Source: Nostoc sp. NMS2
Lineage (GTDB): Bacteria; Cyanobacteriota; Cyanobacteriia; Cyanobacteriales; Nostocaceae
NCBI RefSeq assembly: GCF_017115105.1
Contig: NZ_JABXKH010000108.1
Coordinates: 1 to 51,944 of the forward strand
Reading direction: 5' to 3'
DNA length: 51,944 nucleotides
Of the stretch, positions 17,970-26,653 are shown one piece after another; position 1 is the stretch's first letter; every line of letters begins with the position of its first letter. Position numbers and translations under genes: made by a program. Under the pieces are notes generated by a model, which saw only the letters and a list, made by a program, of their open reading frames with translations, was not told the DNA's origin and ran no database searches.

Positions 17970-19691
17970 ATGACTGCTACACCTAAATTAAGATACTTTA
18001 ACTGGCTTCAACAAAGATTCCATCGCCTTAGTATTCGGCAAAAAATTTTTTATGGATACGGTTTGGCTTTGGGAGTTGCAGTTTTAGGAACGACAACAGG
18101 GTTGATAATAGGCGATCGCTATTTCCAACAAGCTAGACAACAGATGAGCTTGGCAGATGAAAAAGGGAGCTTGTTAAGTAATTTACAAGGAGAACTGTTG
18201 AAAATACAGGTTCATCAGCAAGAAATAGTGCCTTTTTTACAGCAGCCGCAAACGTTGCAAAGAGGAATTTCTGATTTCAAAAGCGATATGGCAGAAGCTG
18301 AAACGTTGCTTTCTCAAGCGCAAGAATTTAGTCAAACCAATTCGCAAGGGGATTTACAAACTCTGCTCACAAAGCATAACAGCACAATAGCCAAATATTT
18401 TGAACAACTCAGGGCACTGATTCAGCAAATTTTGCCATTAAGTTCACAGCCAGAGGGAACATTAAAAGCACAGCAATTAATCTCCAAATTCAGCCAAAGT
18501 CAGGATGCTCTGAAGTTTTATCAATTTGCCCATGAGTTAAGCAGCTTTGCTACAACACTTCAAGAACGCCAACAGGAAGCTGATGTAGCCCAAGAAAAAG
18601 CTGCACTCATCCAAGCTAAAATTATTATTGCTAGTATGCTGGTGTCAGTGGCGATCGCTGCTATCCTGGCTTTCTACACCAGTACAATCATTGCCTATCC
18701 GATTAAAGCGGTGACAGATATCGCCCAAAGAGTTAGCCAAGAAGCCAATTTTGACTTGCAAGCGCCCGTAATTACCCAAGATGAAGTTGGGGCTTTAACT
18801 AATTCCCTTAACCAGCTAATCCAACAGGTTAAGCACCTTTTAGAAGAACAACAAGCCGAAGCCCAAATTCGACTAATTCAAAGTGAAAAAATGTCTAGTT
18901 TAGGACGGATGCTGGCTGGTGTCGCTCACGAAATTAATAATCCTGTAAATTTTATTTCTGGCAACCTCGTACACGCGAAAACCTATACTGACGATTTATT
19001 AGCATTACTGCAAGTATATAAAGCCGAAGTTCCTCAGCCTTCCACTGCCGTGCAAACTCTCGCAGAAGAAATTGATTTGGAGTTTCTAGAAGTAGATTTG
19101 CCAAAACTCTTTAATTCAATGAAAATTGGCGCTGAACGCACACGAGAAATCGTCCGAAGTTTAAAAGACTTCTCTCGTTTAGACGATGGTGAAGCGCAAT
19201 TAGTCGAGCTACATGCTTGTCTAGATAGTACATTGTTAATTCTGAACAATCGCCTGAAAAATGGTATTAATCTTGTTCGCAGCTATGGAGAAATTCCAGC
19301 GATTCCAGGCTACACAGGTTTACTTTATCAAGTATTTATGAATCTTCTCAGCAATGCACTTGATGCTTTGGAAGAAAAATCGGCTGAGAATCCCGAATTT
19401 CTCCCTGAAATCACTATTAGCACCGAACGTTGGGAGAATGATTTGGTAATAGTGCGAATTGCTGATAACGGCCCTGGTATTTCACCAGAAAATCAGAAAA
19501 AGATATTTGAAACATTTTTTACCACCAAACCACGAGGCATTGGTACTGGTTTAGGGCTAGCGATCGCATATCAAATTGTGGTAGAAAAACATCAAGGTAA
19601 GATTACCTGCCAATCTGAGTTAGATAAAGGTACAGAATTTGCCTTGGCTCTGCCCACCGCAGGTATCACTTTACCGATTTCTCATCCTTGA
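17970..19691 (+). CDS. Membrane sensor histidine kinase with HAMP domain
   Basis: The 573-residue kinase has a first membrane helix at about 29-49, a helical periplasmic sensor of about 160 residues rich in Gln, a second helix at about 212-236, and a HAMP linker (PIKAVTDIAQRVSQ). Then come HisKA with His320 in GVAHEINNPVNF and a HATPase domain (NLLSNALDALEE, DNGPGI, GIGTGLGLAIAYQIV). The kinase core closely resembles that of the response regulator-kinase at 10987-12282. There is no receiver and no adjacent regulator, so its partner is elsewhere. The helical periplasmic part resembles four-helix-bundle sensors; the ligand is unknown. Confidence 0.9.
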   Translation: MTATPKLRYFNWLQQRFHRLSIRQKIFYGYGLALGVAVLGTTTGLIIGDRYFQQARQQMSLADEKGSLLSNLQGELLKIQVHQQEIVPFLQQPQTLQRGISDFKSDMAEAETLLSQAQEFSQTNSQGDLQTLLTKHNSTIAKYFEQLRALIQQILPLSSQPEGTLKAQQLISKFSQSQDALKFYQFAHELSSFATTLQERQQEADVAQEKAALIQAKIIIASMLVSVAIAAILAFYTSTIIAYPIKAVTDIAQRVSQEANFDLQAPVITQDEVGALTNSLNQLIQQVKHLLEEQQAEAQIRLIQSEKMSSLGRMLAGVAHEINNPVNFISGNLVHAKTYTDDLLALLQVYKAEVPQPSTAVQTLAEEIDLEFLEVDLPKLFNSMKIGAERTREIVRSLKDFSRLDDGEAQLVELHACLDSTLLILNNRLKNGINLVRSYGEIPAIPGYTGLLYQVFMNLLSNALDALEEKSAENPEFLPEITISTERWENDLVIVRIADNGPGISPENQKKIFETFFTTKPRGIGTGLGLAIAYQIVVEKHQGKITCQSELDKGTEFALALPTAGITLPISHP

Positions 19692-19849
19692 GCTAGTGGC
19701 TTTCCAAAGTTAATTTTTTCATAATAATCCGCAGCAACTATAAGGTTACGTGTTTAAATCTTTTAGTGGACTGACGAAAGTTTGCCTACACCAAACACTT
19801 CAAGCCAGTTTTGGCAAGCTTTTTGAGAACAAAAGGGAGAAATAAATTT

Positions 19850-20374
19850 ATGGGACTTTTCGATCAAATTCTTGGTGCAGTTGCTAATCCCAATCAACAG
19901 GGCAGCTTAGGGCAACTGGGAAGTATTGTTAACACTGTACAACAATTGAGCCAAAGTACTGGTGCAGACCCTTCTACCATTCAATCAGTCTTGTCAATTG
20001 TCGGTGGTCAAGTGCGTTCCGCTTTACAAGACAAGCAAGCCACAGATGGCAATGAAGCCGCACAAAGTTTAGTGAATCAATATGCTGGGACTTCACCTAA
20101 CCCCCAAGCCGTCAATTCGCTGTTTTCTCCTCAAATACAGCAGCAAGTAGCTCAGGTTGCTGCCCAGCGCACTGGATTGGATGCTGGTATAGTTCAACAA
20201 TTGCTACCTTTAGCAGTACCTTTAGTCCTGAATTTTTTGCAATCAGGTGCAAATGCTCAAAATCCCCAAGCTGGCGGGAATCCTGTACTGAATTCCTTCT
20301 TGGATGCTGATGGCGATGGTGATGTCGATATCGCTGATGCTATCCAAATGGCTAGTCGGTATATGAGAAAATAA
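19850..20374 (+). CDS. DUF937-like protein with dockerin/EF-hand-type calcium loop
   Basis: The 174-residue protein starts at the ATG at 19850, which has a purine-rich AAAAGGGAGA site upstream. An upstream in-frame start at 19811 would add 13 atypical residues. The body is Gln/Ser/Ala-rich and helical, beginning MGLFDQILGAVANP as in DUF937/YidB-like proteins. The C-terminus carries DADGDGDVDIADAI, a calcium-binding loop of the dockerin/EF-hand type (Asp at loop positions 1, 3 and 5). This is followed by MASRYMRK. There is no signal peptide. The function of the family is not established; the calcium loop suggests calcium-dependent folding or binding. Confidence 0.8.
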   Translation: MGLFDQILGAVANPNQQGSLGQLGSIVNTVQQLSQSTGADPSTIQSVLSIVGGQVRSALQDKQATDGNEAAQSLVNQYAGTSPNPQAVNSLFSPQIQQQVAQVAAQRTGLDAGIVQQLLPLAVPLVLNFLQSGANAQNPQAGGNPVLNSFLDADGDGDVDIADAIQMASRYMRK

Positions 20375-20493
20375 TACTTTTCCCCACTCCCCACTCCCAC
20401 TTCCTTAGACATCGGCAATTGGGCCTTGCTAGATATTTAGCTAAGGCATAGGCTGAGAAGATAAGAAATTTGTAAATATAAATCAGACAGTCT

Positions 20494-21048
20494 ATGTCTA
20501 AACTTTTTGACTGTATTACTGACGAACTGCAAGACTTTATTGCAGCCCAACACCTTTTCTTTGTTGGCTCTGCACCCTTGAGTCCTACGGGTCATGTTAA
20601 TCTATCTCCTAAAGGTTTAGGATGCTTTCGCGTTCTCTCTCCCAAGCAAGTAGGTTACGTAGACCTTACAGGCAGTGGTAACGAAACCTCAGCCCATTTG
20701 CAAGAAAATGGGCGGATAACCTTCATGTTTTGCGCCTTTGAAGAACCCGCGTGTATCCTGCGTCTTTACGGTCAAGGAAACACGATTTTACCGAGTTCTC
20801 CAGACTGGGACTCTCTGTATTCTCTGTTTTTGCCAATGCCTGGAACTCGCCAAATTATCGTCGCTGATATCGAAAAAATACAGACTTCTTGTGGTTTTGG
20901 CGTACCACTTTATGAATATCGAGGTGAGCGCCAGACTTTAGTAAACTGGGCTAGTAAAAAAGGTGAAGAGGGAGTTCGAGAATATCAACAGAAGAAAAAT
21001 CTTGTCAGCATTGACGGTTTACCAACACCACTGAGTAAATTATCCTAA
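20494..21048 (+). CDS. Pyridoxamine 5'-phosphate oxidase family protein
   Basis: The 184-residue protein has the split-barrel flavin-binding pattern. The N-terminal half reads FFVGSAPLSPTGHVNLSPKG, followed by YVDLTGSGNETSAHL and ITFMFCAFEEPACILRLYG, all hallmarks of a PNPOx-like subfamily found in cyanobacteria and other bacteria. It probably binds FMN or a related cofactor. True PNPOx substrate residues cannot be claimed. It lies 32 bases before the GNAT pseudogene on the same strand, so they may share a transcript. It is distinct from the second PNPOx-fold protein at 32213-32689. Confidence 0.85.
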   Translation: MSKLFDCITDELQDFIAAQHLFFVGSAPLSPTGHVNLSPKGLGCFRVLSPKQVGYVDLTGSGNETSAHLQENGRITFMFCAFEEPACILRLYGQGNTILPSSPDWDSLYSLFLPMPGTRQIIVADIEKIQTSCGFGVPLYEYRGERQTLVNWASKKGEEGVREYQQKKNLVSIDGLPTPLSKLS

Positions 21049-21080
21049 ATTTTACAAAAGCGGAGTTTGGGGCATGATTT

Positions 21081-21587
21081 ATGGATTATTCTATTCGTCC
21101 ATTGATACAGGAAGATGAGCCTTTTCTCTGGCTTATGCTTTATGAAGCAGCGCATCTGGAAAAAGAAGGTAATTTGACAGTACAGGATGCCATAAATAAT
21201 CCTGATTTGGCAAAATATGTTAAAAATTGGGGACGTAAAGATGATAGCGGCTTCATCGCTATTCTGGAAACTACTAATCAGCCAGTAAGAGCTGCATGGC
21301 TGCGTCTATTGACAGGTGAAAATAAAGGATATGGCTATGTTGACAATCAAACTCCTGAACTAGCTATTGCCATTCTTCCCCAACATAGAAATAAGGGCAT
21401 AGGAACGCAGTTACTCACACATTTGTTAGCAGCAGCCTAAACATCTTATTCATCAATATCACTTAGTATCAGAGCGACAAATCCAGCCTTGAGTTTATAT
21501 AAAAGGTTTGGCTTTGAAGTCGTTATTGGTAGCGAAATAATCAACCGAGTTGGTAGCATCTCTTTTAAGATGAAAATTGATTTTTAA
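21081..21587 (+). pseudogene. GNAT N-acetyltransferase split by in-frame stop
   Basis: The open part (21081-21437) encodes the first 119 residues of a GNAT enzyme. Its acetyl-CoA binding motif A lies in AILPQHRNKGIGTQLL. A TAA at 21438-21440 stops it. The same frame continues without indel to a TAA at 21585-21587 and encodes the expected motif B (NPALSLYKRFGFEVV) and the final strand. The full frame would be 168 codons, normal for the family. A single substitution, for example CAA to TAA, explains the break. Truncation removes the last helix and strand of the fold, so the product is likely inactive unless the stop is read through. A sequencing error is also possible. Confidence 0.8.
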
Positions 21588-21625
21588 AATAGTTTTAAAA
21601 TCCTCTCTTCATTTTGATTTTACTT

Positions 21626-21802
21626 TTATGATCCTTTGGGTTTGGTGTCACTAGCAATTATCGCTTGGAACAAGTTACCAAGTAAAGAGAAAAATGCCGA
21701 AACTAATATTACCAGCATCAAACTAGCAAGGGCAGCAAAGGGAGAAATGATGAATAGGAGTAACAGTGCAAGCATCAAAATCGTTAGTAATGTCTTATTC
21801 AT
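21626..21802 (-). CDS. Small hydrophobic membrane protein, 58 residues
   Basis: This minus-strand ORF starts at ATG 21800-21802 and ends at TAA 21626-21628. The sequence begins MNKTLLTILMLALLLLF, continues through FAALASLMLVILVSAFF, and ends in the polar tail SDTKPKGS. That gives two closely spaced hydrophobic helices. Composition, punctuation and position in an otherwise empty gap support a real gene of a type seen in cyanobacterial genomes. The purine run GATGAAAAAAG precedes the start. The overlapping plus-strand frame is its shadow. The function is unknown. Confidence 0.6.
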   Translation of the reverse strand: MNKTLLTILMLALLLLFIISPFAALASLMLVILVSAFFSLLGNLFQAIIASDTKPKGS

Positions 21803-22016
21803 CTTTTTTCATCTTTAATAGTTGCTATTCTCAAGTTAACCAACTAATTCATGAACTTACCACAGTCAATAGAAGGAATTAGTCTTAGTTCTCTGGTAAG
21901 AATTTGCAAACTAATTGAGTGCAAAAGTTTAATTTATCAATCAAAAATCAAACCGCTAGAGTTTTGCAGTCATAGCAATTTATGATTTTTTAGCACAGCA
22001 GTTACAAAAAACTTTC

Positions 22017-23303
22017 CTACACCTTCTCCTTTGCTGCTGGCACAATGCCCAATTTATTTAAACCTGCATCGATTTCTTGAAGTAGTTTAAAATCCTCCTC
22101 TGGTAAGGGATAGCTGCTACTGCTGAACAAACCCCCACTAACAGCAGGCTGCTTTTCCAAAAAAGAGAAAGCTTGGCGAAACTGATATGCTTGGGCTTTA
22201 ATTGGTGCATCAAAGTGACAAGGAATAATCCACTCGAAATCCCAACTTGCAACTTTATCAGCCCAGTCGATGGTTTCTTGCGGTGCGCGGTTGAGAATCA
22301 GCGTTTGTAAAATTGGCGCGACAAACAACCGCCCATCACCTTGCAGGGCATTAAACGATCGCAGCCAATCTGGATGCCATTGAAAGGGGTACAATCCAAA
22401 ATAAGCTTTCCTTGAGCGTTCTGGGGCTTTCAAGGCATCTTGCAACACCTGACTCCATTGGGGTATATCTAGTGCGCTTGGTTGAAAGTACAAAGCAAAC
22501 AGACAGATGCGCCCCCAACCCTTACGACGATTTACCTGAATGTCTGCAACAATATCAGAAGCACGATCTTTGGCATGGAATAGTAAGGGATATGGATCTA
22601 ATAAAACGATCGCAGGTGGATCGTTTGGGATAGAAAGTACAGAATCTGTTACTAAAAGAGTATGCGATCGCTTGTGGAAAAAAGCAACTTCCGCAAACCG
22701 ACCAGGGCCAAGCTTGATGGGGCCCAGCATTGCATAATCAAACTCGTCAGCAAAAGGTGTTTTGCTACTATCTTCTGGAAGTACTTGAGTTCGTTTTGGA
22801 GGTAAACCAAGCCAGCTAAGGGGCAGATTTAACGGGAAACTCCACTGATGGGGAGCCACAAACACCTGTGCAGTTGGAAAATATCTGGCGAAGGGGCCGA
22901 CGAAAACCTTGTGTTCTATACCGGAGATAGTCGGCAGGATGATGTACAAAACATTACCGTGTTCTGCCACCAACTCATTCACAAGCCGGATGCACTCTGG
23001 AGTTGGTGCAACAGGCGCATACACAAGAAGACCCCCACCTTGGAGCTTAACCACAGTCATGCGAATCGGCACAACTACGTAGAAAATGCCCTGAATATGG
23101 TCAAAATTCCAGATTGTGTCCTTAACCACTTCTTTGCGGATTGTCTGCCGCCTGCCATAAGGGTAGAGTGGCAGAACAGGCCATAATCTCCATGAAAAGT
23201 CTTTGGGATGTATCTGTTGTGCATTGAATATGCGTTCATCATCAGCCACTCTGCGACCCCCTCTCAATTCCCTGCTCAAATTGTTTTTATTTGCTATCCC
23301 CAA
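22017..23303 (-). CDS. DUF4336 domain protein
   Basis: The 428-residue protein matches the DUF4336 pattern, a divergent metallo-beta-lactamase-like fold found widely in cyanobacteria and plants. Recognisable blocks are WPVLPLYPYGRRQTIR near the N-terminus, MTVVKLQGGGLLVYAPVAPT, YIILPTISGIEHKVFVGPFA, LLVTDSVLSIP and IIPCHFDAPI. The metal-binding HxHxDH of true metallo-beta-lactamases is not evident, so hydrolase activity should not be assumed. No signal peptide is visible. It is a single gene and its role is unknown. Confidence 0.8.
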   Translation of the reverse strand: MGIANKNNLSRELRGGRRVADDERIFNAQQIHPKDFSWRLWPVLPLYPYGRRQTIRKEVVKDTIWNFDHIQGIFYVVVPIRMTVVKLQGGGLLVYAPVAPTPECIRLVNELVAEHGNVLYIILPTISGIEHKVFVGPFARYFPTAQVFVAPHQWSFPLNLPLSWLGLPPKRTQVLPEDSSKTPFADEFDYAMLGPIKLGPGRFAEVAFFHKRSHTLLVTDSVLSIPNDPPAIVLLDPYPLLFHAKDRASDIVADIQVNRRKGWGRICLFALYFQPSALDIPQWSQVLQDALKAPERSRKAYFGLYPFQWHPDWLRSFNALQGDGRLFVAPILQTLILNRAPQETIDWADKVASWDFEWIIPCHFDAPIKAQAYQFRQAFSFLEKQPAVSGGLFSSSSYPLPEEDFKLLQEIDAGLNKLGIVPAAKEKV

Positions 23304-23339
23304 AGTTGGAGTTTAGCAAATTGTTGAGATAATAATACC

Positions 23340-23370
23340 AATTCGTAATTCGTAATTCGTAATTCGTAAT
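23340..23370. repeat. STRR heptamer array
   Basis: Four tandem copies of the heptamer AATTCGT lie upstream of the DUF4336 gene. They belong to the same heptamer family as 107-168, 5941-6003, 8257-8371 and 26888-26908. Unit length and the absence of spacers rule out a CRISPR. Confidence 0.75.
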
Positions 23371-23402
23371 ATCTTTGATGTGGTTTATTCACGATAATAA
23401 TC

Positions 23403-23556
23403 ATGAGCAAATATAGAATTTTAAATAAGAATAAAGTATCAACGCTACACCGCTTTGACTAGCGCCGGAGCCATTACACGTTCTGACCTTGACGATGCAA
23501 GAGCCGAGTTTAGAAAGGCTTTAGCAACTCTCACCATGCAACTAAAAACAAAATAG
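23403..23556 (+). pseudogene. Possible short frameshifted gene upstream of acetamidase
   Basis: A 19-codon frame begins MSKYRILNKNKVS at ATG 23403. In the next frame an open stretch reads YTALTSAGAITRSDLDDA, continues through RAEFRKALATLTMQLKTK, and stops at 23554-23556, two bases before the acetamidase start. Joined by one frameshift near 23445 they would give a protein of about 50 residues with ordinary amphipathic helix composition. No family is recognised. It may equally be the C-terminal relic of a lost gene. Confidence 0.3.
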
Positions 23557-23558
23557 CG

Positions 23559-24524
23559 ATGACTCATTACATTTTAAAAGCTACTAAGGAAACTGTGCAT
23601 TTGGGTGGTTTCTCCCATCTATTAAAACCAGCACTCACTATTGATTCTGGTGATACGGTTGATGTGGAAACTTATACTGGTTACTACGTTTACGACAAAG
23701 CACCACCTGAATTTGTCACACCAGAATTTCTCGATATCTGCCAAAATCTTCTACCAGAACGCAAGATTGCTGGAGGGCCGCATTTACTCACAGGGCCGAT
23801 TTATGTGCGTGATGCCGAACCAGGGGATGTTTTAGAAGTACAATTAGATGCGATCGCACCTAGTTTACCTGTCGGCTTCAATGCCATTCGTACAGGTTGG
23901 GGAGCTTTACCACATCAGTTTCCTCAACCTGCGTTGAGATTCATTCCTCTAGATTTAGTAAACAATATCGCTGAATTTCCGGCGGGTGCTGGCATAAAAA
24001 TTCCCCTCAAACCGTTTTTTGGAATTCTTGGTGTCGCTACTCCAGAAACCTCTCGAACTTCTGTCCCACCAGGTTCTTACGGCGGTAATATCGACAATCG
24101 GGAATTACAAGCTGGTTCTCGTTTATTTTTGCCAATTTTTGTACCAGGTGCATTATTTTCTATTGGTGATGGGCATTCTGCACAGGGAGATGGCGAAGTA
24201 AATGTCACCGCCATTGAAACTTCCATGAATGGTAGAATTACCCTCAAACTTCGTAAGGATTTACAGCTAACAACACCAATTGCTGAAACTCCAACTCATA
24301 TCATTACAATGGGTTTTGCTCAAACCTTAGATGAAGCCTTAGAACTAGCTTTAAAAAACATGATTGATTTTCTGGAACGCTTCATAAATTTGTCACCAGA
24401 AGATGCTTATGTATTGTGTAGTTTAGCTGTGAATTTTTGCATCACTCAAGTTGTGAACAGTCCTCAAAAAGGTGTGCATGGAATGCTATCTAAATCATTT
24501 TTCTCTAAGAATATTAATTTATAA
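23559..24524 (+). CDS. Acetamidase/formamidase family amidohydrolase
   Basis: The 321-residue protein belongs to the FmdA_AmdA family, which hydrolyses formamide or acetamide to ammonia and the acid. Characteristic segments are GPIYVRDAEPGDVLEVQL at about 87-104, PPGSYGGNIDNRELQAGSRL, and the signature GDGHSAQGDGEVN, which carries metal and catalytic residues. The length is typical for the shorter bacterial form. It may support nitrogen scavenging from amides. A hairpin follows the stop, so it is probably monocistronic. True substrate preference cannot be read from the sequence. Confidence 0.9.
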   Translation: MTHYILKATKETVHLGGFSHLLKPALTIDSGDTVDVETYTGYYVYDKAPPEFVTPEFLDICQNLLPERKIAGGPHLLTGPIYVRDAEPGDVLEVQLDAIAPSLPVGFNAIRTGWGALPHQFPQPALRFIPLDLVNNIAEFPAGAGIKIPLKPFFGILGVATPETSRTSVPPGSYGGNIDNRELQAGSRLFLPIFVPGALFSIGDGHSAQGDGEVNVTAIETSMNGRITLKLRKDLQLTTPIAETPTHIITMGFAQTLDEALELALKNMIDFLERFINLSPEDAYVLCSLAVNFCITQVVNSPQKGVHGMLSKSFFSKNINL

Positions 24525-24549
24525 ATTGTGAAAATTGAAATGTTCAGGC

Positions 24550-24574
24550 TCCCGAATTATCAAATAAGTCGGGA
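24550..24574 (+). terminator. Hairpin after acetamidase
   Basis: TCCCGAATTAT and ATAAGTCGGGA form an 11-bp stem with one mismatch and a CAA loop, 25 bases after the acetamidase stop. There is no clear T-tract, so intrinsic termination is plausible but not certain. Confidence 0.45.
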
Positions 24575-24644
24575 ATATTGTTGCTAATAAATAATTTAGC
24601 GTTGCTATATTATTCACTGCTCTAACTACTTTATTCAAATGTAG

Positions 24645-24743
24645 ATTTTCCTATTAAGGAAATGGGCATTAGTTAGTTTTGGAACTTTTGGAATTGTTTT
24701 CGGTGCTGTCAATGGAATTATTACAGGAATAGTACTTGTTTGA
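24645..24743 (+). pseudogene. C-terminal relic of a glycine-rich membrane protein
   Basis: An open stretch without a start encodes WALVSFGTFGIVFGAVNG and then IITGIVLV before TGA at 24741-24743. Glycine-zipper helices of this type end several cyanobacterial membrane and signalling proteins. The upstream body is missing. The relic lies in the 520-base spacer 24525-25045, which otherwise holds a hairpin, a dispersed repeat and no intact gene. Confidence 0.3.
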
Positions 24744-24793
24744 TTATCGCAACGATCTATCTAAACCTCATCTAAGTTGAGAACCGTAGTTTT

Positions 24794-24892
24794 CGCCCTC
24801 ACCCTAAATCCCTCTCCCAGATATGGGAGAGGGACTTTGAAATTCTAGCTCCCCGAATCCCATATCTGGGGGATAGGTTGGGGGATGAGGGC
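24794..24892. repeat. Dispersed palindromic repeat
   Basis: A ~99-bp block begins CGCCCTCACCCTAAATCCC and ends GGTTGGGGGATGAGGGC. Its ends are approximately inverted, and CCAGATATGGGAGAGGG and CCCATATCTGGGGG lie inside. It can fold as a long interrupted hairpin. No coding capacity is evident. Confidence 0.6.
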
Positions 24893-25045
24893 AAATCCTT
24901 ATTCATTAGAGTTGAACTACAGGTTTTAAGATAGACGTGGTTTATTAAAGGAAGAGAGAACTATTTGCAGTATGGAACGATAATTATTTTGACGACATCT
25001 TTGTTTAGTTATAGGTGTTCGTTATGTACTGAACACCTGAAGAGT

Positions 25046-25666
25046 TTAATTTAGCTTCAGCAATATCTTTGTTAATCCATCACCTAACTTTTCAATAGAT
25101 TGTTGCTGTTTAATATCTTTTAATGTGCCATCACTATTAAAAGCTTCATAAGCTTTGGGTACTGCTATTTGATCGGGAAGTACTAAAACTTTGATGTTTC
25201 CCAAAATAGACCGCAGGTGAACCAATCCCCGCAAACCACCAAGAGCGCCTGGGGAAGCGCTCATAATGCTAGCAACCTTACCAGCAAAAGCAGCCAATGG
25301 TGCTTCATTTGGGGCTGGACGGGATGCCCAGTCAATGGCGTTCTTCAAAACTGCTGTGAGTGAACTGTTATATTCCGGTGAAGCAATCAGCAATCCTTGA
25401 TGAGAAATCATCAAGTCTTTAAAAGTGCGGGCGTTGGCAGGTAGTCCTTCTTGAGCCTCTAAATCTTCATCAAACAGAGGTAGGGGCAAATCGCGGAGGT
25501 CTATATAAGTCACTTCAGCGCCTGCTGCCTTAGCGCCAGCCGCCGCGATTTTTACCAGTTTTTTGTTGTAAGAATCAATCCGGGTGCTGCCTGCAAAGGC
25601 GAGGATTTTAGGTTTAGATGCCACAATTCTAGGTTGCATGGGAAGAATTAACCTGTTCAGCTGCAT
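25046..25666 (-). CDS. NADPH-dependent FMN reductase family protein
   Basis: The 206-residue flavodoxin-like protein has the phosphate-binding loop FAGSTRIDSYNKKL near residues 24-37 and the flavin-site motif SPEYNSSLTAVLKNAIDW, typical of NAD(P)H-dependent FMN/quinone or azo reductases (ChrR/YieF-like). It should reduce FMN or quinones and protect against oxidative or metal stress. An alternative start at the second Met (25639) would remove nine residues and is equally plausible. It borders the decayed region that begins at 25.7 kb and is the last clearly intact gene before it. Confidence 0.88.
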   Translation of the reverse strand: MQLNRLILPMQPRIVASKPKILAFAGSTRIDSYNKKLVKIAAAGAKAAGAEVTYIDLRDLPLPLFDEDLEAQEGLPANARTFKDLMISHQGLLIASPEYNSSLTAVLKNAIDWASRPAPNEAPLAAFAGKVASIMSASPGALGGLRGLVHLRSILGNIKVLVLPDQIAVPKAYEAFNSDGTLKDIKQQQSIEKLGDGLTKILLKLN

Positions 25667-25700
25667 TATCCTGTTTTCAGGCGATCGCTATTTGCTACCT

Positions 25701-25962
25701 TTAGATTTTCTTTACAAACTTTCTTTTCCCTTTGAGTTCTGTGGGAGAACCCATTTGCTGAATTTGTCCGTTGTAAATTAATGCCACGCGATCGCCTCCG
25801 GCGGGCGGGTACGCCATCGCAGCGTTCGGCTTCATCTAGATCGGGAGTCGCAACCAGCACTGTAATACCTTGTGCAGTCAGTCCAGCCAGAATGTCCCAA
25901 AACTCACGACGGGCAATGGTATCCACTCCAGTTGTTGGCTCATCCAGCAACAGTACTTGGGG
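25701..25962 (-). pseudogene. ABC transporter ATPase fragment with repeat insertion
   Basis: Only the Walker B/D-loop region and what follows remain. [13 protein letters not shown] starts at the fragment edge near 25962 and continues through [20 protein letters not shown] to LDEAERCD. The next expected residues ([20 protein letters not shown]) are present but in another frame, because a 25-base GC-rich repeat is inserted at 25787-25813. The P-loop and signature motif are absent. In ABC-2 exporters of this type the segment lies about two thirds into the ATPase. It is therefore a relic, not a functional gene. Confidence 0.75.
25787..25813. mobile_element. Short GC-rich repeat inserted at a HIP1 site
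   Basis: On the minus strand the insert reads GGCGTACCCGCCCGCCGGAG, lying between GCGAT and GCGATCGC. The flanking GCGAT is present on both sides, as if a 5-base site had been duplicated. Removal of 25 bases restores the ABC ATPase reading frame ([12 protein letters not shown]), which argues for insertion rather than random decay. Confidence 0.6.
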
Positions 25963-26181
25963 TTACGAGAACTCAATGCGATCGCTCAGTCAGGATTTTC
26001 AGGTATGGCTGAAGTCGTAGAATTTCTGGCAAGCCTACCCACTGCTGAAGCCATTATTGCCCTGCGTCCCTCTGAATCGATGTCCATTGTACTCGCCTAT
26101 CAACCCCACTTTATAAATCAGCCTGCTGATGTACAAGTCTTCTGGGGATATGCTCTTTTTAGCGATCGCAGGAGCGGTTAA
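25963..26181 (+). pseudogene. Oleate hydratase-like C-terminal fragment
   Basis: An open stretch reads SGFSGMAEVVEFLASLPTAE and then QPHFINQPADVQVFWGYALF. The second segment resembles the QPHFxxQP...VWGYGLF block near the C-terminus of oleate hydratase (MCRA family) enzymes, which add water to unsaturated fatty acids using FAD. The N-terminal FAD domain is absent. The fragment abuts the ABC relic at 25962 and runs into the ATPase relic at a HIP1 site (GCGATCGC, 26162-26169). The assignment is by motif memory only, so moderate confidence. Confidence 0.5.
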
Positions 26182-26623
26182 TGGAGAAGGCGCTTTGACA
26201 CTCAAGGTCACTCGCACCGGAGATAAAACAACCTTGAGCCAGATTATGCGGATGGTTGAGGAAGCGCAGACATCTAAAAGTTAATTTCAATCACTAGCCG
26301 ATCGACTCGCTTATTGGCTCACCCTGATCGCGATTGGGGTCGCTACGCTAACATTCATCATTTGGCTATCTATCAAACCAGATGGTTTAACATTTGCAAT
26401 CAATCGCGCGGTTACTGTATTGGTGATTGCTTGTCCTCATGCGTTAGGTTTAGCCATCCCCTTAGTACTGGTGAACGCTACTGTAATGTCCGCTAAAAAT
26501 GGCATTGGCGCGACCTTCGGCATTTTATTAACACCAGCAATAGGCGCAATATTGATGAGCGTTTCGACGATCGTTGTTTCACTTAATGCAATGTCGTTAC
26601 GTCGCATTCGTTTGAGCGATTAA
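26162..26623 (+). pseudogene. CPH-type metal P-type ATPase with internal deletion
   Basis: The frame encodes GAVNGEGALTLKVTRTG and LSQIMRMVEEAQ (end of the actuator domain), a stop TAA at 26282-26284, and then in the same frame LADRLAYWLTLIAIGV and ACPHALGLAIPLVLV. The CPH motif is the metal-binding motif of CopB-like copper or silver exporters. Immediately after AKNGI it jumps to the C-terminal end TFGILLTPAIGAILMSV of the same family. The phosphorylation (DKTGT) and nucleotide-binding domains are thus deleted. It is a dead gene from an internal deletion plus a nonsense codon. Confidence 0.8.
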
Positions 26624-26653
26624 GAACTCTATCCAAAATAAGGATTTGACATT

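Noticed and set aside
22412..23186. Plus-strand open frames opposite the DUF4336 gene
   Set aside because: They are shadows of a well-supported minus-strand gene, lack ribosome sites and show no family features.
23340..23370. Possible CRISPR or satellite array
   Set aside because: Units are seven bases long with no spacers; this is a heptamer (STRR) repeat.
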